DNA of 64,000 nucleotides. Source: Oscillospiraceae bacterium. GTDB lineage: Bacteria; Bacillota; Clostridia; Oscillospirales; Oscillospiraceae. Each line of letters opens with the position of its first letter. Positions within the stretch are counted from its first letter, which is position 1. This document shows, one piece after another, positions 1 through 7,734 of the stretch. Below the pieces are notes generated by a model, which saw only the letters and a list, made by a program, of their open reading frames with translations, ran no database searches and was not told the DNA's origin. The stretch is from contig JAFVZT010000027.1 of assembly GCA_017508045.1 (NCBI GenBank), positions 1 through 64,000 of the forward strand, in the 5' to 3' direction. The translations under genes were made by a program, and so were the position numbers.

Positions 1-315
1 GAATTTAAAGAGCATCCCATGCTGTTACCTCTTTCGGAGATCTTCTGCGAAAAGGACATTTCGTATACCTACGAAGAGTATTTACTGCATATGGATCAAA
101 CCCTTCGCTACAGTCAGGAGGAAAAGAACTATATTATCAAGCAAAACAGCAACTATCCGTTTAGAAATATACAAATTCGTATTCTTGAAGGGAAATGGGT
201 GGTCATATCTAAGAACAAAGCGCCGGCAATTCACTTTGTCATTCACAATCCACAGCTCCGGAGTGCTTTGGAAAATATGACTATTCCGATTTCCGAAGAA
301 AACAATGAAGAATAA
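1..315 (+). CDS. C-terminal part of an unrecognised protein, cut by the window start
   Basis: The reading frame is already open at base 1 and reads through to a TAA at 313-315, so this is the 3' end of a longer gene. The first ATG at position 19 is not necessarily the real start. The visible 104 residues are soluble, mixed alpha/beta and acidic at the C-terminus, with no membrane segment or motif I can name. The tail after a predicted strand-rich stretch resembles small ligand-binding or regulatory C-terminal domains, but this is only an impression. A GC-rich hairpin follows 38 bases downstream and may end the transcript. Function unknown. Confidence 0.6.
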   Translation, partial: EFKEHPMLLPLSEIFCEKDISYTYEEYLLHMDQTLRYSQEEKNYIIKQNSNYPFRNIQIRILEGKWVVISKNKAPAIHFVIHNPQLRSALENMTIPISEENNEE

Positions 316-352
316 GAGAATCGCTATATCTTACAAAAAGCTATCATATGAG

Positions 353-385
353 AAAGGCGGTAGTGTTCAAATCACTACCGCCTTT
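353..385 (+). terminator. Hairpin after the truncated first gene
   Basis: A perfect 13-bp stem (353-365 with 373-385) has a 7-base loop. The U tract is only the TTT at the end of the stem, so it could be a terminator or a transcript-end stabiliser. Confidence 0.55.
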
Positions 386-399
386 CATCATCCATATAT

Positions 400-560
400 T
401 AACCAAAATATATACAAGGTTCACTAACCGCTTTCCGCCTGCGCCACCTGTATAACAACTTGTTATACGGGGCTGCGGCAGCGCGATAAAAAATGACAAT
501 TGCGGTTTTACCGCTTGGCTTTTTTAATTGAAAATTGAAAATTGAAAGTTGAAAATTGTA
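400..560. repeat. AT-rich non-coding region with short tandem repeats
   Basis: There is no credible gene between 316 and 588. The region holds an inverted repeat around TATAAC/GTTATA (about 450-467), a GCGG/CCGC hairpin followed by a T-rich run (about 504-525), and at about 528-558 an imperfect tandem array of the unit ATTGAAA, repeated four times. Such arrays next to hairpins occur in small non-autonomous repeat elements of Clostridia, but there are no clear terminal repeats or target duplication here, so the element status is a guess. Confidence 0.35.
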
Positions 561-588
561 CTAAACAATTAGATAAATAAGAATTTGT

Positions 589-1344
589 TTATTTCCTTGC
601 AATAAAGATGGGTTGATAAAATCCTGTTTCTTCAGAAAACAGCCAAATTACTTCTTTGCAACCATTGGCGGTAAAAAGCTTCGTCAATTCCTCTCGACGA
701 GTCGCTCTATATTCACATTCAAATTTGTTGATTTCCAAAGTTTCCTCGTCATCAATGATATATTGCGTAAGTTTATAACGGTCATCATTCCAAATCCAAG
801 TCTGAAATGATACTCGTTTGCCTTTTTCGGTTTCGTGGATATATGGCGCAGAGTATGGTGGTTTGTCTTGAAGCAAAACGTCATAATCTCGAATGCTTCC
901 AACAAATATTCCATTCTCTTTGATCTTACCTGCAATGCTCTTTACGGCTCTGCCTAAATCCTCGCTCGTAAGCATATGAGGCAACGCATTATCCATAGCA
1001 ATAACAATATCAAATTTTTCCGAAAAGACATCCGATAACGCGCAGAAGTCAGCATTCTTAAAGCGAATATCAACATTGGCGTTTGATGCTCTTTTTTTCG
1101 CTTCGGCTATTTCGCCGTCGCTTATATCCGAGGCGGTGACATTGTATCCGAGCGATGCAAGACCTATTGCTTGCGTACCTATTCCGCATGCACAATCAAG
1201 GATACTTGCGGTTTGACCAAAATTGAATTTTTGAAATATACTTTGCAATAAGACAGCTTGCTCGTTCGTTGTAGCTTTCCAATCAAGGAATAGCTTATCG
1301 TAATGAGAAGCCATACTGTCATAAAATTTTTGTGTTATATTCAT
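589..1344 (-). CDS. Class I SAM-dependent methyltransferase
   Basis: A 251-residue soluble protein with a Rossmann-type methyltransferase fold. The glycine-rich SAM loop reads ILDCACGIGTQAIGLA (about residues 49-64), followed by an acidic residue ending strand 2 (TASDIS) and a DIVIAMDNALPHM motif IV region at about 111-123. The N-terminal pattern (YDSMASHYDKLF) is common in small-molecule or ubiquinone/tellurite-type methyltransferases. The substrate cannot be read from the sequence. The gene stands alone: it is separated from the CDF gene upstream by a terminator, and its 3' end faces the non-coding repeat region. Confidence 0.85.
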   Translation of the reverse strand: MNITQKFYDSMASHYDKLFLDWKATTNEQAVLLQSIFQKFNFGQTASILDCACGIGTQAIGLASLGYNVTASDISDGEIAEAKKRASNANVDIRFKNADFCALSDVFSEKFDIVIAMDNALPHMLTSEDLGRAVKSIAGKIKENGIFVGSIRDYDVLLQDKPPYSAPYIHETEKGKRVSFQTWIWNDDRYKLTQYIIDDEETLEINKFECEYRATRREELTKLFTANGCKEVIWLFSEETGFYQPIFIARK

Positions 1345-1433
1345 TTCGCCATCTCCGTCAAATTCTTATTTATCGGTAAGTTTATTTTAACATAAAATTA
1401 ACTTTAATTCAATCTGTTTTGCGTGGACAAAAG

Positions 1434-1463
1434 AAAACTCGACTTGTTAGAAAGTCGAGTTTT
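1434..1463 (-). terminator. Rho-independent terminator of the CDF transporter gene
   Basis: A stem of about 12 bp (AAAACTCGACTT with its complement) is followed on the minus strand by a TTTTCTTTT tract, 100 bases past the CDF stop codon. The rest of 1345-1564 shows only a short CCCTATGGG palindrome near 1483 and no gene. Confidence 0.75.
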
Positions 1464-1564
1464 ACAAATTGTTCAATTTAAATCCCTATGGGAAACGCAC
1501 CTAAGGGTGGTCTTTTTTGCCATTTGTATTTATTTTTAAATACAAATTACGCTTGAATACTAAA

Positions 1565-2725
1565 TTATTTATCGTCGAAATGAATTACTGTTGTGTATTC
1601 CTTTCCACAATGCAACAGTGTATCATCAATATATTGTTTTAGCACACTCCTGTCCAGCTTCACGCCATAAGGCACCGCAACATCGAAAACAAGCTTTGGC
1701 TTGGTTGCGCCACGGACAACGCGAAAATCGTGGAATGATAATTCCTTGTTAAAGGACTCCACCGCCTGCTGCACCATACTTCGCATTTCATCCCACTCTG
1801 CGTCATTTTCCACTACAGGGTCATAATGAATAACCATGTGGACATTCAACTTTTCAAGCATGTCCCACTCAATGCAATCTATCATATCATGGCAGATAAG
1901 CGGATCCTCATTAGCGCTAAGCTCTACATGGACAGAAGCAAAGCATTGTCCCGGGCCATAGTCGTGGACAAGCAAATCGTGGATACCCAACACCTTATCG
2001 TGAGAAAGTATCAGCGTGCTGATACGCTCCACAAGGGCTTGATCCGCCCGTTCCCCCAATAATGGCGACATCGTTTCCTTGGCTACGCCAATACCGGAGT
2101 AGAGAATAAACAAAGCCACCCCAAGACCCACATAGCCGTCCACATTAACAGAAAACACAGATTGCACAACACAACCGGCAAGCACCGCGCCGGTGGAAAT
2201 CACGTCGTTACGGCTATCAACAGCTGCAGCTTTTAGTACAGATGAATTTATTCGTTTCCCCAAATCGTTGAAAAAAAGGTTCATCCAAAATTTAACGCAA
2301 ATTGAGCAAATCAGAACAGCGAATGTAACCCAGGAAATATCGGTTTTCGTGGGATGAAAAATCCGTCGAACTGAGCTTGTGGCCAATTCCGCGCCAATAA
2401 GCAATATCAAAACGGCAACGACTAATCCGGACAAATATTCATATCGCGCATGACCGTAAGGATGGTCACGATCTGCAGGACGCTGGGCCAAACGAAATCC
2501 CAACAGTGTAACCACGGAGGATGCCGCATCGGATAAGTTATTCAGTGCATCTGCAATAATTGATACCGCGCCGGATAACAAGCCCGCAACCAGTTTTATA
2601 ACACATAACAGAAAATTGCAAACGATTCCCGTTATTCCCGCCATTTTCCCCACAGCTGAGTGAACTTCCGCAGAATCCGATTTTTCGTAATCTTTTACAA
2701 AAAGGCGTAAAAATAACCTTGTCAT
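1565..2725 (-). CDS. Cation diffusion facilitator, probably Mn2+ exporter
   Basis: A 386-residue CDF transporter exporting divalent metal against protons at the cytoplasmic membrane. The usual six membrane segments occupy about residues 25-210. A cytoplasmic ferredoxin-like domain follows (about 215-290), and then an extra C-terminal segment of about 95 residues. The metal-site signatures are NNLSD in TM2 (N-xxx-D) and DSRND in TM5 (D-xxx-D). The absence of histidine in both sites is the pattern known for Mn-type CDFs such as MntE, whereas Zn-type proteins use H-xxx-D. Metal choice is therefore inferred from motif only. Start at 2725 is preceded by an AGAGGTG ribosome site. It diverges from the HAD gene. 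Confidence 0.85.
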   Translation of the reverse strand: MTRLFLRLFVKDYEKSDSAEVHSAVGKMAGITGIVCNFLLCVIKLVAGLLSGAVSIIADALNNLSDAASSVVTLLGFRLAQRPADRDHPYGHARYEYLSGLVVAVLILLIGAELATSSVRRIFHPTKTDISWVTFAVLICSICVKFWMNLFFNDLGKRINSSVLKAAAVDSRNDVISTGAVLAGCVVQSVFSVNVDGYVGLGVALFILYSGIGVAKETMSPLLGERADQALVERISTLILSHDKVLGIHDLLVHDYGPGQCFASVHVELSANEDPLICHDMIDCIEWDMLEKLNVHMVIHYDPVVENDAEWDEMRSMVQQAVESFNKELSFHDFRVVRGATKPKLVFDVAVPYGVKLDRSVLKQYIDDTLLHCGKEYTTVIHFDDK

Positions 2726-2841
2726 GGCTCGTCACCTCTGGGTTATTATAGCAAGCTTAAGCTTTTCCGTCAAGAAAGTTTGACCTATGCTGTACTTTCC
2801 CTTGAAGATATGCTATACTTTCAAGAAAGGAGATATACATT

Positions 2842-3489
2842 ATGGCTTTAAAAACAATTTTATTTGATTTAGACGGAACATTAACCGATTCAGGCGAAGG
2901 AATTATAAACTGCGCCTATCTGGCGCTGGAGCATTTTGGCATGCCCCTTCCCACCAGAGAAGAAATGCGTGTTTTTGTTGGACCGCCCCTGCACGATACC
3001 TTTATGAAATTTGGTGTTCCAAAAGAAAGTGTTGAGGAGGCTGTCAAAATCTATCGTAGTCGCTATATTCCAACAGGTATGTTTGAAAACACCCCGTACC
3101 CCGGGGTAAAAGATATGTTGGAAACACTAAAAAGCCAAGGACACCGATTGCTGATTGCTACCTCTAAGCCGGAATGGATGGCAGTGGATATTTTGAAGCA
3201 TTTTTCCCTTGATGGATATTTTGATCGCATCTGCGGTGCCAGTATGGATACCAGCCGCAGCACCAAAGAAGATGTGATCGCCTATCTTCTGGAGCTAAAC
3301 GGCACAGCCGAAGCTATGCTAATGGTAGGTGATACCGCCTTTGATGTCATTGGCGCTGCCGCACATAAAATTCCCACAATCGGTGTCTCCTGGGGTTACG
3401 GTACAGTTGCAGATATGCAAAAAGCGGGTGCTGTTGATATTGCCCATAATATGCAGCAATTGCTTCAGTTAATAAACAAGACCCGCTAG
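2842..3489 (+). CDS. HAD-family phosphatase, phosphoglycolate phosphatase-like
   Basis: A 215-residue HAD hydrolase of subfamily IA. Motif I is DLDGTLTDS with the nucleophile Asp9 and acid/base Asp11. A helical cap spans about 17-85. Motif II is the Thr in LLIATSKP, motif III a Lys in STKED, and motif IV MVGDTAFD. It should remove phosphate from a small phosphorylated metabolite. The cap and the DTAFD motif resemble Gph/PpaX proteins, but the natural substrate is not determinable. Start is supported by AAAGGAG 8 bases upstream. Its stop codon lies inside a bidirectional terminator shared with the convergent gene. Confidence 0.85.
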   Translation: MALKTILFDLDGTLTDSGEGIINCAYLALEHFGMPLPTREEMRVFVGPPLHDTFMKFGVPKESVEEAVKIYRSRYIPTGMFENTPYPGVKDMLETLKSQGHRLLIATSKPEWMAVDILKHFSLDGYFDRICGASMDTSRSTKEDVIAYLLELNGTAEAMLMVGDTAFDVIGAAAHKIPTIGVSWGYGTVADMQKAGAVDIAHNMQQLLQLINKTR

Positions 3490-3508
3490 GAGGTGGGTCT
3501 TGTTTATT
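3471..3508. terminator. Bidirectional terminator between convergent genes
   Basis: A 14-bp perfect stem (3471-3484 with 3495-3508) has A-rich and T-rich flanks on both sides. It overlaps the last codons of the HAD gene and abuts the stop of the convergent membrane-protein gene. Confidence 0.8.
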
Positions 3509-4330
3509 TCATTCTTCCTCGGCTTTATCCAAAACTGTGGGAATAAAATGCTTAGCAACCTTTCCTTTACCCTTTGTCTTGACATAGAAGTATCCGATTA
3601 CCGAAAAGGTAGCTGCACCGATCAGATTTACCAGCAAATCCTTCATCGTGTCCTGTAGACCAATATCCAAATAGCCGGCAATATTCAAAGAAATTTGGCT
3701 GCCGTCTTCCAGGATGACAATTGCGTTTCGTATTCCCTCTAAGGCTACTGCATCATTTTTTCCTTCAGGGTGGAGCATTACAGAATGGATTGCGGTTAAA
3801 ACCGCATCTTTTTGCATATCAAAGCCAAAAATACTGTCCATTCCCCACTCAAAAAATTCCCATAAAATACCGATTGTCATAGAAAAACAAAAAGCAGCCA
3901 CCGCAATATAGAAGGGAGACAGGGACATCGCTACCCGTTTATTCTCGTTTAGAAGGTTAACGATACAAAATCCGATTGCCGCAAACAAAAAGCCGTTAAT
4001 TGTATGCAGAATCGTATCCCAATGGGGTACTAAGACGTAAAATTCCCGAATTTCGCCTAAAATTTCCGCAGAAAATATAAAAAAGAGCAGTATGATTTCC
4101 AAGGTATCCGGCAAGTCGATATGCAAGCGTCGTTCAAGAATGCTCGGCAAGACAAAAAGAAACAAGGTCAACGTGCAGACAAAAACGCTTTGGTAATCTC
4201 CCTTTAAAAATTGCAGTATCATGGTTAGGATAACCAAAAACCGAAGCGACAGATATACAGACAGAACCAGCTTCTTGTTTTGGACCGGTCTGTCAGATAT
4301 AAACCATTTTGCTAACTTTTTAAATCTCAA
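3509..4330 (-). CDS. YjdF/DUF2238-like integral membrane protein
   Basis: A 273-residue polytopic membrane protein with about six hydrophobic segments (roughly 22-40, 48-64, 78-95, 108-126, 140-160, 230-250). The motifs HWDTILHTINGF, LWEFFEWGMD and DTMKDLLVNLIGA match the pattern I know from YjdF/DUF2238 proteins, whose function is unknown. Conserved His, Asp and Glu in the membrane suggest a metal or proton role, but that is speculative. The start appears to be TTG at 4330 with an AAGGTGG ribosome site. The gene for another small membrane protein lies upstream on the same strand, so the two may be co-transcribed. Confidence 0.65.
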   Translation of the reverse strand: MRFKKLAKWFISDRPVQNKKLVLSVYLSLRFLVILTMILQFLKGDYQSVFVCTLTLFLFVLPSILERRLHIDLPDTLEIILLFFIFSAEILGEIREFYVLVPHWDTILHTINGFLFAAIGFCIVNLLNENKRVAMSLSPFYIAVAAFCFSMTIGILWEFFEWGMDSIFGFDMQKDAVLTAIHSVMLHPEGKNDAVALEGIRNAIVILEDGSQISLNIAGYLDIGLQDTMKDLLVNLIGAATFSVIGYFYVKTKGKGKVAKHFIPTVLDKAEEE

Positions 4331-4353
4331 AAAAACACCACCTTCAAAACAGT

Positions 4354-4376
4354 AATTGCCGCCATTGGCGGCAATT
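4354..4376. terminator. Perfect hairpin between two membrane-protein genes
   Basis: A 10-bp inverted repeat, AATTGCCGCC, with a 3-base loop lies between the two minus-strand genes. There is no T tract, so it may attenuate or stabilise the transcript. A hairpin with the same AATTGCCGCC arm recurs after ftsH at 31456. Confidence 0.45.
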
Positions 4377-4384
4377 AAACGAAA

Positions 4385-4747
4385 TCAACCCGGAAAAACA
4401 TTTGTCACATAAATTAAAACAGGCAATGCCAAAGAAAAAAGACTGATTAGCCAGGGATACAGAACCTTTCTGGAACAGAACATAAGCAAAAGACATACCG
4501 CAGTCAGCGCAAGGGGGCCTAAAACCGCAATCTCACGAGCAACCATCTGCGCATACTCACCGGTCTGCAGAATATTAAAGCCTACCATAGCAGGAAGCTT
4601 CGCCTGATTATGGATCGCCAAAAACAGCGCACCTGCAACAACAGGAATTGCCAAAATAATGCTGCGCAAGCGATAAATCATATTCCAAATCCCACGCCAA
4701 TGACGCAATGTCTCCGAGCGTTTCAAATTGTTATTTCTATTACTCAT
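4385..4747 (-). CDS. Small membrane protein of unknown function
   Basis: A 120-residue protein with a basic, Asn/Arg-rich N-terminus and three hydrophobic segments (about 28-48, 70-92, 96-116). The ATG at 4747 is preferred over one 57 bases further upstream because it follows a GGAGG sequence at the right distance. I recognise no family. Its position just upstream of the YjdF-like gene on the same strand suggests co-transcription, with the 4354 hairpin between them. Confidence 0.6.
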   Translation of the reverse strand: MSNRNNNLKRSETLRHWRGIWNMIYRLRSIILAIPVVAGALFLAIHNQAKLPAMVGFNILQTGEYAQMVAREIAVLGPLALTAVCLLLMFCSRKVLYPWLISLFSLALPVLIYVTNVFPG

Positions 4748-4900
4748 ACGGTACCTCCGAGTAATTATTTTATTCATCATAGCATAATTTTGGCAATGTT
4801 GCAAGAGATAGATAAATTTGTTTACATTTGTATTTGGTCTTATTTATTGGACATTTAATGTTGTAAGATATGAACATCAAAGATATTAGGAGGATGTCAT

Positions 4901-5071
4901 ATGAAAATTACAACTGCATATCGCGCCGTTTTTGCCAAGCGCAACGCACCTTTATATCCAAACGCCGCCACACAGCAGGAACTCTTGCAAAAATTTATCG
5001 ACTTGCTGCTAATGGGCGCAATCGGTATCAGCGCCGCAACAATTGTTCTGTTTTTGATTGCCCTTGGATAG
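4901..5071 (+). CDS. 56-residue single-span membrane peptide
   Basis: A short open frame starts at an ATG preceded by a perfect AGGAGG 6 bases upstream (4889-4894). It encodes a basic, amphipathic N-terminal half (about residues 1-30, rich in Ala, Lys, Arg, Gln) and a C-terminal hydrophobic helix (about 33-55) that ends right at the stop. The ribosome site and protein-like composition argue for a real gene. Its last 44 bases overlap the 3' end of the convergent phosphoesterase gene. Function unknown: a small membrane regulator or sporulation-type peptide are possibilities only. Confidence 0.6.
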   Translation: MKITTAYRAVFAKRNAPLYPNAATQQELLQKFIDLLLMGAIGISAATIVLFLIALG

Positions 5072-5558
5072 CCTCCAAATCCGTCTGCTCCGCTAAGTAG
5101 CAGGCGGATATTGTTTCGTTGGTGATTTCAATGACACCGACACTGCCACCCCAGGAGCCACAGCTGCCGGGATTGAGTATCCATAATCCGTCCGGTTCAC
5201 ATTGGCAAAGCTTTTGGTGCGTATGACCGAAAAGCACCGCCTGAGCACCGCTTTCCCGAGCTACTGCCACAAGATATTCTATTCCGGATTTTACGCCGTG
5301 CTTATGCCCGTGGGTCATATATAGCTTCACCCCGTCAATTTTATAGCATAAAATATCTGCCTGCCAGGGATTACACCGATATCGGTCACAATTTCCGGGA
5401 ACTTGATGAAATTTAATATTCGGGTTCTCCTGTGCCATCACTTCAGCGTCGTCAAAATGGTCACCCAAATGCACAATATGCTCCGGTTTAAGTGCTGCAA
5501 TACAATAGCGCATAAAACTTAAGGATGAATGGGAATCCGATAATACAAGAATTTTCAT
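5028..5558 (-). CDS. YfcE/MJ0936-type metallophosphoesterase
   Basis: A 176-residue calcineurin-like phosphoesterase. The metal-binding signatures appear in order: DSHS (residues 8-11), GDHFDD (about 32-37), GNCDR (about 55-59), THGHKHG (about 83-89) and GHTHQ (about 115-119). All expected Asp, His and Asn ligands are present. The family hydrolyses phosphodiesters with Mn2+ in vitro, and cellular substrates are mostly unknown. A cysteine-containing C-terminal tail extends about 20 residues past the fold. It overlaps the small convergent gene at its 3' end. Confidence 0.85.
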   Translation of the reverse strand: MKILVLSDSHSSLSFMRYCIAALKPEHIVHLGDHFDDAEVMAQENPNIKFHQVPGNCDRYRCNPWQADILCYKIDGVKLYMTHGHKHGVKSGIEYLVAVARESGAQAVLFGHTHQKLCQCEPDGLWILNPGSCGSWGGSVGVIEITNETISACYLAEQTDLEAIQGQSKTEQLLRR

Positions 5559-5634
5559 AGTACACCTAATCCTAACTCACTGCATATAGTAATACTGAAC
5601 TATTATAGCACTCGTTTTGACAGGAGGCAATCCC

Positions 5635-5859
5635 ATGCAGAATAATTCTGAAAAGTTTTCCATTGAGAGGGCCATGAAACTGGCAAACAGTCCGGAAGGC
5701 AGACAGTTAATTGCTATGTTAAAGCAGACAAATCCGGAAGCAATCAGCAAGGCCATGCAGCAGGCATCCTCCGGTGATTATTCGAACATTTCCCAAACTC
5801 TCGCACCTGTGCTTAATTCTGAGGATATTAAAAAGCTGCTGCGTCGGATGGGAGAATAA
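5635..5859 (+). CDS. Uncharacterised operon protein 1 (74 residues)
   Basis: A small soluble, helical protein. The ATG at 5635 is chosen over a TTG 18 bases upstream because AGGAGG sits 7 bases before it. Repeated Met, Gln and Ala residues around KQTNPEAISKAMQQASSG suggest a helical bundle. It is the first gene of a tight three-gene unit (2-base and 4-base gaps). I know no function. Conserved trios of this shape occur in Clostridia genomes as hypothetical proteins. Confidence 0.6.
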   Translation: MQNNSEKFSIERAMKLANSPEGRQLIAMLKQTNPEAISKAMQQASSGDYSNISQTLAPVLNSEDIKKLLRRMGE

Positions 5860-5861
5860 CT

Positions 5862-6218
5862 ATGGATGACTTGCAAAACAAAATGAATTCCATTCTTTCG
5901 AATCCGGAAATGATGCAGCAAATTATGTCAATGGCGCAATCTCTGGGGCAATCCATACCCCAGGAGCCAACGCCGCAGCAGGAAAGCCCACCTCCTGCCC
6001 TTCCGGACATTGACCTTTCTATGATACAAAAGCTCTCCGGTTTTGTTGGCAAAAGCAGCATTGACAATAATCAACGAACACTGTTAAAAGCACTGACCCC
6101 GTATTTATCCCATGAGCGAATAATAAAATTAGAAAAGGCAATGCGCGCCGCAAAGCTGGCAAATATTGCATCCTCATTTTTAGGACAATCCGGTCTTTCA
6201 TTTCTTACAGGCAGGTGA
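5862..6218 (+). CDS. Uncharacterised operon protein 2 (118 residues)
   Basis: A 118-residue protein with an N-terminal Met/Gln-rich helix (about 1-30, NPEMMQQIMSMAQSLG), a Pro/Gln-rich linker (about 31-48) and a C-terminal helical domain (about 50-118). Its N-terminus resembles the first protein of the operon in composition, so the two may pair. No enzyme motif or membrane helix. It starts 2 bases after the preceding stop, implying translational coupling. Confidence 0.6.
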   Translation: MDDLQNKMNSILSNPEMMQQIMSMAQSLGQSIPQEPTPQQESPPPALPDIDLSMIQKLSGFVGKSSIDNNQRTLLKALTPYLSHERIIKLEKAMRAAKLANIASSFLGQSGLSFLTGR

Positions 6219-6222
6219 TATT

Positions 6223-6564
6223 TTGTATAATCGTTATGTTCCCCAATCCGACGGCTCTTATCAAAAAAACAAAATGCCGGAGCCACAGTCTGCCAATAAT
6301 CCTTCGCATACAAAGCAAAAAACGGATACTCAACCGCCAGCCGCATATAATGATTGTCCAGTTCCTGAACATCCGCAATTAAACAAACCGAGTTTCAGTC
6401 AGGGAAAACCGGGAGGCATTACAAACTTTTTTAAGCAATTGCTTCCAAAAGATATTGATACAGCTGATCTTTTGATTATCCTTCTATTGTTACTTATGGC
6501 AGGTGACAGCGAAGAAAACCGAAACAACGCATTGCTGACAATGGCGTTATACTTTTTTATGTAA
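6223..6564 (+). CDS. Uncharacterised operon protein 3, C-terminal membrane anchor
   Basis: A 113-residue protein that starts with TTG at 6223. The first 65 residues are Pro/Asn/Gln-rich and look disordered. Then come a short GGITNFFKQLLP segment and a strongly hydrophobic run, ADLLIILLLLLMAG, at about 80-93, followed by a second mildly hydrophobic tail. It could anchor the two soluble partners to the membrane. A strong terminator follows directly, closing the operon. Confidence 0.6.
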   Translation: MYNRYVPQSDGSYQKNKMPEPQSANNPSHTKQKTDTQPPAAYNDCPVPEHPQLNKPSFSQGKPGGITNFFKQLLPKDIDTADLLIILLLLLMAGDSEENRNNALLTMALYFFM

Positions 6565-6566
6565 TT

Positions 6567-6592
6567 TCACCCCGGAGTAAACTCCGGGGTGA
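6567..6592. terminator. Terminator between the three-gene operon and trpS
   Basis: An 11-bp GC-rich perfect stem (6567-6577 with 6582-6592) has a 4-base loop and lies between convergent genes, so it can serve both strands. Confidence 0.75.
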
Positions 6593-6596
6593 CTTG

Positions 6597-7607
6597 CTAT
6601 CGGGGAAGAAAGCCTATTTTCTTGTAGACCTTGCGTAAAGTCTTTTCTGCCACATAGCCGGCCTTTTCTGCACCGGCGCGGTACACGCCTTCCAGATAAG
6701 CTTTGTCCTTAAGCAGGCGTTCCGTCTCCTCACGAATAGGGCGCAAATGCTCAATAACGGCATCACCAACAGCAGGCTTCAATTTACCATAGCCCTGTCC
6801 TGCAAACTCTGTCTCAATGGTTTCAAAGCTTTTGCCGGTAACAGCAGAATAGATACTCATCAAATTGGCAACACCGGGCTTATTCTCCGGGTCAAAACGG
6901 ACGCAGTTTTCCGTATCTGAATCGGTAATCGCGCGCTTAAATTTGCGCTGAATGTCCTCGGGGCGCTCCATAAGGAATACACAGCCCTCGGGCATAGATT
7001 TACTCATTTTGCTGTCGGGAGCATTCAGGCTCATAACCCGGGCGCCGGTTTCGGGAATATAGGGTTCGGGAATTTTAAATACATCACCATAAATGCTGTT
7101 AAACCGCTGCGCAACATCTCGAGTCAGCTCGCAATGCTGTTTTTGATCGTGACCCACCGGCACCAAATCCGGCTGATACAGCAAAATGTCCGCAGCCATG
7201 AGTGCAGGGTAAGTAAACAGACCGCCATTAATGTTTTCTGCATTTTTTGCAGACTTATCCTTGAACTGGGTCATACGACTTAATTCGCCAAACATGGTAT
7301 AACAATTTAAAACCCAGCCCAGCTCTGCGTGCTGATGAACATGGCTCTGGACAAATAAGGTATTCTTCTCAGGGTCTAAACCGCAGGCAATATACTGCGC
7401 AAGCTGCTCCAGAGTTCTGCGGCGCAGGTCGGCAGGCGTTTGGCGCACAGTAATCGTGTGCATATCTGCCATAAAGTAATAACATTCATAATTTTCGGCA
7501 CGGCCACTCCAGTTTTTAATAGCCCCTAAATAGTTGCCCAAATGAAGGTCGCCACTGGGCTGGATGCCGGAGAGCATTCGTTTCTTTTCAGCCATTAATT
7601 CTTCCAT
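6597..7607 (-). CDS. trpS: Tryptophanyl-tRNA synthetase
   Basis: A class Ic aminoacyl-tRNA synthetase of 336 residues, the usual bacterial TrpRS length. The HIGH-type motif is GDLHLGNYLG (about residues 17-26) after SGIQPS, and the KMSKS loop is SKMSKSMPEG (about 198-207). It charges tRNA-Trp in the cytoplasm. The ATG at 7607 is chosen because AGAGGCGG precedes it. A longer in-frame start 39 bases upstream lacks such a site. No T-box leader is visible in the 66-base gap to the divergent gltX promoter. Confidence 0.95.
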   Translation of the reverse strand: MEELMAEKKRMLSGIQPSGDLHLGNYLGAIKNWSGRAENYECYYFMADMHTITVRQTPADLRRRTLEQLAQYIACGLDPEKNTLFVQSHVHQHAELGWVLNCYTMFGELSRMTQFKDKSAKNAENINGGLFTYPALMAADILLYQPDLVPVGHDQKQHCELTRDVAQRFNSIYGDVFKIPEPYIPETGARVMSLNAPDSKMSKSMPEGCVFLMERPEDIQRKFKRAITDSDTENCVRFDPENKPGVANLMSIYSAVTGKSFETIETEFAGQGYGKLKPAVGDAVIEHLRPIREETERLLKDKAYLEGVYRAGAEKAGYVAEKTLRKVYKKIGFLPR

Positions 7608-7672
7608 ATAATCCGCCTCTCTTCGTGATTTTCTGTATTTTATCATAACGGCAATAAAAACGCAACGAGAAA

Positions 7673-7702
7673 TTGACTTTTTGCCCCGCGATATGCTATA
7701 GT
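7673..7702 (+). promoter_or_regulatory. Sigma-A promoter of gltX
   Basis: TTGACT (7673-7678), an 18-base spacer and TATAGT (7697-7702), followed by AAAGGAG ahead of the gltX ATG. Confidence 0.7.
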
Positions 7703-7734
7703 ATTGTAAGATTTTTCATACAAAGGAGATTGCT

